DNA of 12,919 nt, taken from the NCBI GenBank assembly GCA_902474645.1, contig CABRWN010000041.1:1-12919 (forward strand), written 5' to 3'. Under the pieces are notes generated by a model. It worked only from the letters and a program-made list of their open reading frames with translations, made no database searches and was not told where the DNA came from. Shown here piece by piece: positions 7,269 through 12,919 of the stretch; the first letter of the stretch is position 1; every line of letters starts with the position of its first letter. This stretch comes from an uncultured Collinsella sp. GTDB lineage: Bacteria; Actinomycetota; Coriobacteriia; Coriobacteriales; Coriobacteriaceae. Position numbers and translations under genes: made by a program.

Positions 7269-7307
7269 CGGCCTGCAACCGACAGGTGTATTTGCGGGTA
7301 CAGGCCG
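7269..7307. other. Inverted repeat in the ClC-moeA intergenic region
   Basis: CGGCCTG (7269-7275) and CAGGCCG (7301-7307) are exact reverse complements 25 nt apart. It lies between the -10 elements of the divergent genes. It would be in the ClC leader only if transcription starts at the second minus-strand TATAAT around 7330-7335. It could be an operator or an RNA stem; function unknown. Confidence 0.35.
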
Positions 7308-7331
7308 AGTCGCGGTCGTGCGTCGGGGGAT

Positions 7332-7337
7332 TATACT
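7332..7337 (+). promoter_or_regulatory. moeA: -10 element of moeA
   Basis: TATACT lies 58 nt before the moeA start codon and would give a leader of about 50 nt. The same bases read on the other strand contain TATAAT (7330-7335), so the site could work in both directions. The -35 region is GC-rich and shows no good match. Confidence 0.45.
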
Positions 7338-7355
7338 GAGACAAGCATAAAGAAT

Positions 7356-7376
7356 CGGCGCCCCTGTTGTGCGCCG
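7356..7376 (+). other. Hairpin in the moeA leader
   Basis: CGGCGC (7356-7361) pairs with GCGCCG (7371-7376) around a 9-nt loop, 7 nt before the SD AAGAGG (7384-7389). It is too small to be the Moco RNA motif. It may tune translation. Confidence 0.35.
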
Positions 7377-7394
7377 TGGCATTAAGAGGTGCAT

Positions 7395-8657
7395 ATGGCA
7401 GAGAAACTCATACCGCTGGAGGATGCGCAATCGATTGTTCTGTCGCACGTTGCTCCGACGGATCTCATCGAGATTCCCGTGTGGCAGGCAGCTGGTTTTC
7501 CCTTGGCCGAGGACGCGGTGGCCGATATCGACATCTCGCCGTTTGCCAACAGCGCTATGGACGGATATGCCGTGCGCTCGGCGGACTTGGCGCAGGCATC
7601 TGGCGAGGTGCCGGTGACGCTCGACGTTATCGGACACGAGGCCGCGGGCCATGTGTTTGAGGGCGCTCTTGGCCCGGACGAGACGGTCCGCATCATGACG
7701 GGCGCGCCGGTACCCGAAGGTGCCGATGCCGTGGTGAAATACGAGATCGTCGATGTGCTCGACGGTGACGGCAACGAGGACTCGCGTGTGAGGTTCTCGG
7801 CGCCGGCCAAGGTGGGGGAGAACGTTCGCTCGGCTGCTGAGGAAGCCCATGCCGGCGACGTCGTGATGCGCGCTGGCGAGGTTGTTGCTCCGGCCGGCGC
7901 CGGCTTGCTGGCGAGCGTCCGGGATGCGAGTGTGATGGTGCACGCTGTCCCACGTGTGGGCATCATCTCGCTGGGCACGGAACTGGTCGCACCGAGTAAG
8001 GTACCGGCGCGCGGTCAGATTCGCGATTCCAACTCCTCGGCGCTGATGGCCGAGGCACTCGATGCCGGCGCCGAGCCCGTGTTCTACGGCATTGCGCCCG
8101 ATGATGAGCAGGCGATTGCCGAGCTGGTGCATCGCGCCGTGCAGGAGTGCGATTTTGTCATTACGAGTGGTGGCGCCTCGGCGGGCGATTACGACTACGT
8201 GACGGCGTTGGTCCAGCGCGAGGGCGAGGTGCTGTTCGATCGCATCTCGATGCGCCCCGGCAAGGCCATCACGTTTGGCCTGCTTGGGGGCAAGCCGTAT
8301 TTGGGGCTTTCGGGCAATCCCGCGGCGGCGTATGTGGGCTTTGAGATGCTCGCCCGACCCGCAATCCGCAAGATGCGCGGCTTTGCCGAAGGTGCGCGTC
8401 CCGTGCAGCAGGCGACGCTCACGCATAGCGTTAAAAAGCGACAGCATCGCCGCTTCTTCGGTCGCGCCACGGTTTTGCGCGACCCCGAGACCGGTGAGCT
8501 GTTGGTGACCGAGGCTAAGACGCAGAATTCGGCGCTGCTCGGCACGATGCAGCGGGCCAATTGCCTGCTGCGTATTGACGAAGGACCGTGCGAGCTCAAG
8601 GCGGGCGACGTCGTGGATGTCGTGCGTGTCGACCTGCCCGAGGGAACGGTGCTGTAG
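7395..8657 (+). CDS. moeA: Molybdopterin molybdenumtransferase
   Basis: A 420-residue cytoplasmic enzyme that inserts molybdate (or tungstate) into adenylylated molybdopterin, the last general step of Mo/W cofactor synthesis. The sequence is collinear with MoeA: NSAMDGYAV (52-60), IMTGAPVPEGADAVV (100-114), GQIRDSNSSAL (207-217), the MoCF-binding domain motif TSGGASAGDYDYV (257-269), MRPGKAITFG (286-295) and GLSGNPAAAYVGF (304-316), then a C-terminal beta-barrel domain. The length is close to E. coli MoeA. I chose the ATG at 7395 because AAGAGG ends five bases before it; the GTG two codons upstream overlaps that SD. It is followed after 10 nt by mogA, then by the mod transport operon, so the block serves one pathway. 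Early moa genes are not in the window. Confidence 0.93.
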   Translation: MAEKLIPLEDAQSIVLSHVAPTDLIEIPVWQAAGFPLAEDAVADIDISPFANSAMDGYAVRSADLAQASGEVPVTLDVIGHEAAGHVFEGALGPDETVRIMTGAPVPEGADAVVKYEIVDVLDGDGNEDSRVRFSAPAKVGENVRSAAEEAHAGDVVMRAGEVVAPAGAGLLASVRDASVMVHAVPRVGIISLGTELVAPSKVPARGQIRDSNSSALMAEALDAGAEPVFYGIAPDDEQAIAELVHRAVQECDFVITSGGASAGDYDYVTALVQREGEVLFDRISMRPGKAITFGLLGGKPYLGLSGNPAAAYVGFEMLARPAIRKMRGFAEGARPVQQATLTHSVKKRQHRRFFGRATVLRDPETGELLVTEAKTQNSALLGTMQRANCLLRIDEGPCELKAGDVVDVVRVDLPEGTVL

Positions 8658-8667
8658 GAGGAAGACT

Positions 8668-9147
8668 ATGGAGCTGAAGATTTCGATTGTGACGTGCTCG
8701 GACACGCGCGATCTTGCTCAGGACGAGGCTGGAGCCGCACTCGAGGAACTTATCGAGGCGCAGGGATGGACGGTCGCCTCACATGTGGTGGTGCGCGACG
8801 ACGTCAGCGAGATTGGTGATGCCATTGCGGAAGCCGCCGATGAGTGCCACGCCAATGTCGTGCTCACCTGCGGCGGCACGGGGCTTTCGATGCGCGACGT
8901 GACGCCCGAGGCGACGCATGCCGTCTGCGACCGTGATGTGCCGGGTATTGCCGAGGCGATTCGCGCGTACTCGATGACCAAGACGCGCCGCGCTATGCTC
9001 TCGCGTGCTATTTGCATGCAACGAGGTCATACACTTGTCGTAAACTTTCCCGGTTCTACGAAGGCCGCCCGCGAAAGCTGGGAGGCCATAGCGGACCAGC
9101 TGGAGCATGCGGCTCAGATGACAGCGGGCGGCGGACATACCAACTAG
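8668..9147 (+). CDS. mogA: MogA/MoaB-family molybdopterin adenylyltransferase
   Basis: A 159-residue cytoplasmic MoCF-fold protein that adenylylates molybdopterin before metal insertion by MoeA. Key motifs are CGGTGLSMRDVTPEA (68-82), the conserved nucleotide/pterin-binding GGTG and Asp-Thr-Pro-Glu region, and VVNFPGSTKAARE (124-136). The start matches the family (MELKISIVTCSDTR). The ATG at 8668 has an excellent SD, AGGAGG, 6 nt upstream. The 10-nt gap after moeA implies translation from one mRNA. MogA and MoaB cannot be told apart reliably from sequence alone; the pairing with moeA fits either name. Confidence 0.88.
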   Translation: MELKISIVTCSDTRDLAQDEAGAALEELIEAQGWTVASHVVVRDDVSEIGDAIAEAADECHANVVLTCGGTGLSMRDVTPEATHAVCDRDVPGIAEAIRAYSMTKTRRAMLSRAICMQRGHTLVVNFPGSTKAARESWEAIADQLEHAAQMTAGGGHTN

Positions 9148-9161
9148 GTGGTTTACCTGCG

Positions 9162-9197
9162 GCGGGGCGACCTGAACGGCTGCTCCGCTTTTGTTTT
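9162..9197 (+). terminator. Probable terminator of the moeA-mogA operon
   Basis: GCGGGGC (9162-9168) pairs with GCTCCGC (9182-9188) with one G-U wobble around a 13-nt loop. TTTTGTTTT follows at 9189-9197. The stem is moderate and the U tract good. It separates moeA-mogA from the mod operon. Confidence 0.6.
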
Positions 9198-9237
9198 CCG
9201 CCGAAGCGACGCCGAGGTGCACGGTAACTCGAAACTA

Positions 9238-9304
9238 TATTCTCTGACGAGAATAATTTCTCACTATCATTATTCTCGCAGAAGTATAATCTGATTGCAG
9301 ATTA
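9238..9304. promoter_or_regulatory. Array of three related palindromes over the modA promoter (candidate operators)
   Basis: Site 1 (9238-9255) is TATTCTC-TGAC-GAGAATA, with perfect 7-bp arms. Site 2 (9271-9288) is TATTCTC-GCAG-AAGTATA, whose right half matches the site 1 right half at 5 of 7 positions. Site 3 (9287-9304) is TAATCTG-ATTG-CAGATTA, with perfect arms. All have 7-4-7 geometry and fit TAwTCTs-N4-sAGAwTA. In addition, 9248-9257 and 9269-9278 form an exact 10-bp inverted repeat. Sites 2 and 3 overlap the -10 element, as expected for a repressor controlled by molybdate, tungstate or another signal. The identity of the regulator is inferred, not seen; the sites do not read like the E. 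coli ModE box. Confidence 0.6.
9285..9290 (+). promoter_or_regulatory. modA: -10 element of the mod operon
   Basis: A perfect TATAAT, 60 nt upstream of the modA start codon. The -35 region is weak (for example TCACTA at 9261-9266, 18-nt spacer). The leader would hold the stem GCCCG (9307-9311)/CGGGC (9324-9328) before the SD GAAAGGG (9338-9344). Confidence 0.6.
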
Positions 9305-9350
9305 AAGCCCGCGGTGGGGTACCCGGGCAAAACGTCCGAAAGGGTTGAAT

Positions 9351-10226
9351 ATGTTCGATATGGTTTCTCGCCGCGGTTTTGTCTCGCTTTCTGCTGCCGC
9401 TGCCGCCGGCCTTGGCCTTGCCGGCTGCTCGGTTATCTAGACGTCCGAGCCCGCTGGTTCCGATACCGGCTCAGCCAGGTCTTCCTCTAAGAAGAAGGCT
9501 GTTGAACTGCAGGTCTTCGCCGCTAACTCGCTCGAGAAGGCGCTTCCCGAGGTTCAGGAGCTCTATACCGACCAGACCGGCACCACCTTTGCCGACACGC
9601 AGTTTAAGGCCTCCGGCGACCTCGTTGAGCAGATGCGTGCCGGTGCCGCCGTCGACGTGCTTATCACCGCTTCCAAGGGCACCATGGATGACGCTGAGAC
9701 CGCCGAACTCGTCGACGCCGATACGCGTGAGGACATGTTCGTCAACGACCTCGTGATCATTCGCGCCGAGGGCTCCGACACCAAGGTCGAGGCCATCGCC
9801 GACGTCGCGAATCTGGACGGCAAGATCGCCATTGGCGACGCCAAGACCGTTCCTGCCGGCAAGTACGCCAACCAGGCCCTGGCCTCCGTGGGCCTCTACA
9901 CCGGCACCGAGGGTGAAGACGGCGAGTATGCGCCCGAACTCGCCGACAAGGTGGCCCTGGCCGATAAGGTCGGCACCGCTGCGTCTTACGTCTCTACGGG
10001 CGACTGCGTAGCCGGTTTTGTCTACAGCTCCGATATCTTCCGCTACGACGGCATCGAGGAGGCCTTCGTGTGCCCCGAGGATTCACACAAGCCCATCGTG
10101 TACCCTGGTGCCGTTGCCGAGAGCTCCGAGCATGCCGACGAAGCCAAGGCGTTCATCGACTTTTGCCTGTCCAACAAGAAGGCTCAGAAGATTTGGGCTA
10201 AGTACGGCTTTGAGCTTTCCGCGTAG
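9351..10226 (+). pseudogene. modA: modA, molybdate-binding lipoprotein, interrupted by an in-frame amber codon
   Basis: The frame encodes a ModA-type substrate-binding protein of about 290 residues for a molybdate/tungstate ABC importer. Residues 1-26 form a Tat-like lipoprotein signal: SRRGFV, a hydrophobic alanine-rich stretch, then the lipobox LAGC with Cys26. Codon 30 (9438-9440) is TAG. After it the frame is intact for 261 codons and ModA-like: VFAANSLEKALPEV, QFKASGDLVEQMRAGAAVDV, GKIAIGDAKTVPAGKYANQA and a normal C-terminus. No in-frame ATG, GTG or TTG follows the stop until the ATG at 9633, which would remove the export signal and part of the first lobe. The start at 9351 has the SD GAAAGGG at 6-nt spacing. 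It is either a recent single-base loss (for example CAG to TAG), a read-through gene or a sequencing error. Confidence 0.85.
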
Positions 10227-10294
10227 TGCGGCTTGGCGCGATAATTCCATCGTTTTGTGTTTCACTCCGTCCTCGTATTCGCTTGGAGCTTTTC

Positions 10295-11737
10295 GTGCTT
10301 AATAGATTCCGCATGCTTGTCGCCTGTGCTTTGATCTTCGCGCTTTGCTGGGTGCCGGGGTTTGCGTTTGCTGGGGACACTGAGGACGGGGCCCAGGTTG
10401 CTGCGACCGCTCATGGGCTTTCCTATGGGATCGAGGGTTTTGAGCGGTTGGCCAAGGGGACCGCCCGTACCATGGAGGGCCAGCCTGAAGGCTACCGGTT
10501 TCCCGTTGACGAGGACGTGGACCTTGTAGTGGCGCCTGCTGCCGATCGCGTTGTGGTGTGGATATCGCCCAAGGCGGTCGAGAAGTATGGATTGGATCCG
10601 CAGGACAACGAGTGCGTATCGGGTCTCAAGGCCCTCGTCTGTAAGCTCGACAGCGCAAACTGCATGGGGGGTGCGCAGTTAGGGGACGTGGATCTTCCTT
10701 GGTATGTCACGGCGGAAACAACGTTTGATGCCGGTGGGTATACCTATGGCTTTGACGAGCGCGGTGCGGATGGGGACCGCTATGTGGTGATTGCATCAGC
10801 CTCGGGTGATGCCAAGGGCGGCGCGCGTTGGCTTGATAGCGCTCAAATGGTAGAAGCATCGTCTGTCGTGTTGCGGAATGAGCAGGGGCCCTTGACCTCA
10901 CTGGCCCCCTTTTTAGGCGACATCGACTATCGACCGTTTTGGGTGTCCATAAAAACGAGCGGCCTTGCCCTGCTGATCTCCTTTGCGCTGGGCCTGTTTG
11001 CCGCGTGGAAGACTATGGGTACCTCGAGTCGCATCAAGGGCTTGCTCGACTCGGTCTTTACCATCCCCATGGTGCTGCCGCCCACGGTTTGCGGCTTTCT
11101 GCTCCTCATGCTGTTTGGCCGCTCGACCGGGGTGGGCCAGTGGCTTATCGCGCACGGCGTCTCGATCGTCTTTACGTGGCCGGCGGCGGTGATCTCTGCC
11201 GTGGTGGTGTCGTTCCCGCTCGTCTATCGTACGGCACTCGGAGCTTTTGAGAGCCTCGACACGCAAATGCTCGATGCAGCGCGCACGTTGGGCTGGTCCG
11301 AGCGACGCATCTTTACCAAGCTTATGATGCCGCTTGGTTGGCCCTCCATCGCCGCCGGCACGGTACTCGCCTTTGCTCGCGCGATGGGCGAGTTTGGCTG
11401 CACGCTGTTCTTTGCGGGCAACTATGCCGGCATTACGCAGACCATTCCCATCGCCATCTACTTTGAGTGGATGGGCGGCAACACGTCGGTGGCCCTTTTT
11501 TGGGTCGCCGTTGTGATCGTGTTTAGTTTTCTGGTCATCCTGTTCATCAACATGTACACCGCGCATTCGCAAAAGTATCGCGAGCGGGGCCTTTCCCGTG
11601 CGGAGCGCAAACAGGCCAAAGATCTCGCCGGACAGGGCGATTCGCTCGACCCGGCGGGCGGCGATGCCTTGCGTATCGATCGCGAGGCATTGGCCGAGCT
11701 CATGCGCGATGATGCCGCATTACAGGGAGGTCGATAG
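10295..11737 (+). CDS. modB: Molybdate ABC transporter permease with N-terminal extracytoplasmic extension
   Basis: A 480-residue protein, about twice the usual ModB length. Residues 1-26 look like a signal peptide or membrane anchor (charged MLNRFR, hydrophobic core, AFA before GD). Residues 27 to about 212 are a soluble domain that I do not recognise; it has cysteines at 107, 116 and 123. From residue 215 onward a standard ModB permease follows, with about five membrane segments and the EAA loop DAARTLGWSERRIFTKLMMPLGWP (split here: DAARTLGWSE, RRIFTKLMMPLGWP; about 327-350) that docks on ModC. A charged cytoplasmic tail of about 57 residues ends the protein. I chose the GTG at 10295 because GGAG lies 6 nt upstream and the signal peptide starts there; a GTG at 10226 overlaps the modA stop but has no SD. 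It is 68 nt after modA and 3 nt before modC. Confidence 0.85.
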   Translation: MLNRFRMLVACALIFALCWVPGFAFAGDTEDGAQVAATAHGLSYGIEGFERLAKGTARTMEGQPEGYRFPVDEDVDLVVAPAADRVVVWISPKAVEKYGLDPQDNECVSGLKALVCKLDSANCMGGAQLGDVDLPWYVTAETTFDAGGYTYGFDERGADGDRYVVIASASGDAKGGARWLDSAQMVEASSVVLRNEQGPLTSLAPFLGDIDYRPFWVSIKTSGLALLISFALGLFAAWKTMGTSSRIKGLLDSVFTIPMVLPPTVCGFLLLMLFGRSTGVGQWLIAHGVSIVFTWPAAVISAVVVSFPLVYRTALGAFESLDTQMLDAARTLGWSERRIFTKLMMPLGWPSIAAGTVLAFARAMGEFGCTLFFAGNYAGITQTIPIAIYFEWMGGNTSVALFWVAVVIVFSFLVILFINMYTAHSQKYRERGLSRAERKQAKDLAGQGDSLDPAGGDALRIDREALAELMRDDAALQGGR

Positions 11738-11740
11738 GCC

Positions 11741-12811
11741 ATGTCGCTCGTTCTGGATATCAAAAAGCGCTATCCCGGCTTTACCCTCGACATGCAGCTT
11801 GAGGCCGGCGAGGAGCGTGTGGCGCTGCTCGGAGCCTCCGGATGCGGCAAGAGCTGCACCTTGCGCTGCATTGCCGGCGTGGAGACGCCCGACGAGGGCA
11901 AGATCGTCGTCAACGGCGTGACCTTTTTTGACTCGGCCGCGGGCATCAACCTGTCGCCCCAGGAGCGAAAATGCGCCCTATTGTTCCAAAACTATCAGCT
12001 GTTTCCCAATATGACGGTGGCCGATAACGTTTGCGCCGGTGTAAAGGATGCGGGCGACGCCGCCGCGCGCAAAAAGCTCGCCGAGCGCTATCTGAGCATT
12101 TTCGGTCTAGCCGATTTTGCCGACCGCTATCCCGCGCGCCTTTCGGGCGGGCAGCAGCAACGTGTGGCGCTTGCGCGCATGGTGGCGGCGCATCCGGGCA
12201 TCTTTATGTTCGACGAGCCCATGAGCGCGCTCGATGCGTACCTCAAAAGCGCCCTTGAGCAGAACATGCTCGACCTGTTCGACGTTTGTAACCGTACCGT
12301 GCTCTACGTGAGCCACGACATCGATGAAGCGTGCCGCTTGTGCCAGCGTATCTGCGTGATGCACGACGGGCATGTTGAGGAGATCGGCTCCATTGAGGAC
12401 GTGGTCCGCCGCCCGCAGACGCTGGCGGCGCTGCGCCTAACGGGCTGCAAGAACACAAGCCGGGCGCGCAAGATCGGCGACGAAGAAGTTGAGGCCCTCG
12501 ACTGGGGCATGACCTTTAATGTGGGTCGCGAGGTTCCCGATAATGTGGCGTACCTTGGCATTCGCGCAAGCTACTTCCATGTTGACAATCGCGCTGAGCG
12601 GGGCCGCAACAGCTATGACCTGCATGTGGCCCGAGTGAGCGATTCGCGTTTTGAGCGCCTGGTGCTGCTGGACGTGCCGCGTGCCGATGCGCCGACGCGC
12701 TTGCAGTGGAAGGTCAACAAGGTGAGTGTGCCTGTCGACGAGCTGCCGCAAGCGGGAGAGACCCTGCGCATGCATTTCGACGCGAGTAGGATTCATCTCG
12801 TTTGTCGATAG
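11741..12811 (+). CDS. modC: Molybdate ABC transporter ATP-binding protein
   Basis: A 356-residue cytoplasmic ATPase that powers molybdate/tungstate import with ModB. Visible motifs are Walker A GASGCGKS (31-38), the Q-loop Gln83 in LFQNYQLFP, the signature LSGGQQQR (134-141), Walker B IFMFDEP (154-160), the D-loop SALD (162-165) and His192 in YVSHD. After about residue 230 a C-terminal regulatory region of the Mop/TOBE kind follows, whose sequence is divergent, so oxyanion binding there is only inferred. The total length is that of ModC. The ATG at 11741 lies 3 nt after the modB stop; the SD AGGGAGG sits inside the modB end at about 10-nt spacing, implying translational coupling. Confidence 0.9.
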   Translation: MSLVLDIKKRYPGFTLDMQLEAGEERVALLGASGCGKSCTLRCIAGVETPDEGKIVVNGVTFFDSAAGINLSPQERKCALLFQNYQLFPNMTVADNVCAGVKDAGDAAARKKLAERYLSIFGLADFADRYPARLSGGQQQRVALARMVAAHPGIFMFDEPMSALDAYLKSALEQNMLDLFDVCNRTVLYVSHDIDEACRLCQRICVMHDGHVEEIGSIEDVVRRPQTLAALRLTGCKNTSRARKIGDEEVEALDWGMTFNVGREVPDNVAYLGIRASYFHVDNRAERGRNSYDLHVARVSDSRFERLVLLDVPRADAPTRLQWKVNKVSVPVDELPQAGETLRMHFDASRIHLVCR

Positions 12812-12831
12812 CGCCGGGTAATGCCGTCGTG

Positions 12832-12855
12832 GATATAAGCCTCGGCGGCTTTATC
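12832..12855 (+). terminator. Weak hairpin after modC
   Basis: GATATAAGCC (12832-12841) pairs with GGCTTTATC (12847-12855) with one bulge and a 5-nt loop, 20 nt after the modC stop. Only TTG follows and there is no T tract, so termination here would be weak or need Rho. Confidence 0.35.
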
Positions 12856-12877
12856 TTGCCGTTCGCCGAATGATGGA

Positions 12878-12893
12878 TGATAAACTCTTATCA
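12878..12893. promoter_or_regulatory. Palindrome in AT-rich promoter-like DNA at the window end
   Basis: TGATAA-ACTC-TTATCA is a perfect 6-4-6 inverted repeat in the most AT-rich stretch of the window (12871-12914). TTGCCG at 12856-12861 with GATAAA at 12879-12884 is a possible weak promoter overlapping it. It probably controls a gene beyond the right edge. It does not match the palindromes before modA. Confidence 0.4.
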
Positions 12894-12919
12894 ATCAAGA
12901 TAATTATTTATTAAGCGAC

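Noticed and set aside
7185..7394. Moco RNA motif or fluoride riboswitch between ClC and moeA
   Set aside because: Both would suit the neighbouring genes, but neither conserved core is present on either strand; only simple stems are seen.
7215..8705. Very long minus-strand reading frame opposite moeA
   Set aside because: Arginine- and histidine-rich translation typical of antisense to GC-rich genes; moeA on the plus strand is unmistakable.
9436..9441. TCTAGA (an XbaI-type site) at the modA amber codon as a sign of engineering
   Set aside because: A single six-base site occurs by chance and nothing else around it looks synthetic.

Overview
The window is about 12.9 kb of GC-rich bacterial chromosome. 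It is densely coded, with short intergenic gaps and strong Shine-Dalgarno (SD) sites. Codon and protein character, the C_GCAxxG_C_C redox protein, a Tat-type lipoprotein signal on the molybdate-binding protein, and short palindromes with the core AGGGACTGT point to an anaerobic gut actinobacterium of the Coriobacteriia, probably Collinsella or a close relative. This placement is an inference from familiarity with such sequences, not a database result.

Left part (1-4707): a cysteine-rich C_GCAxxG_C_C family protein on the minus strand is divergent from metY (O-acetylhomoserine sulfhydrylase type, PLP enzyme). A strong intrinsic terminator follows metY and ends just before the ribosome binding site of a DHA2-type MFS exporter. 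Next come xpt (xanthine phosphoribosyltransferase) and a small GGQ-motif release-factor-like protein resembling ribosome-rescue factors. The release-factor gene lies between two palindromic elements that share a core: a perfect 15-bp-arm hairpin with a T tract upstream, and a 75-nt hairpin downstream.

Middle (4713-7184, minus strand): a ClC-family anion channel or antiporter with an altered selectivity-filter motif, followed by a diacylglycerol-kinase-family lipid kinase. The two are probably co-transcribed.

Right part (7395-12811, plus strand): a molybdenum/tungsten block. moeA and mogA/moaB (metal insertion into molybdopterin) form one tight operon ending at a probable terminator. modA, modB and modC (molybdate or tungstate ABC importer) form a second operon. 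Three points stand out. The modA frame carries an amber stop just after its lipobox. modB has a signal peptide plus about 185 residues of unrecognised extracytoplasmic sequence in front of an ordinary permease. The modA promoter is covered by an array of three similar 7-4-7 palindromes that look like operators for a dedicated regulator. The window ends in AT-rich promoter-like DNA with another palindrome, probably belonging to a gene beyond the edge.

I saw no tRNA, rRNA, CRISPR array, insertion sequence or prophage gene. No gap without a gene exceeds about 235 bases. The most unusual parts are the mod operon (operator array, interrupted modA, extended ModB) and the paired palindromes around the release-factor gene.
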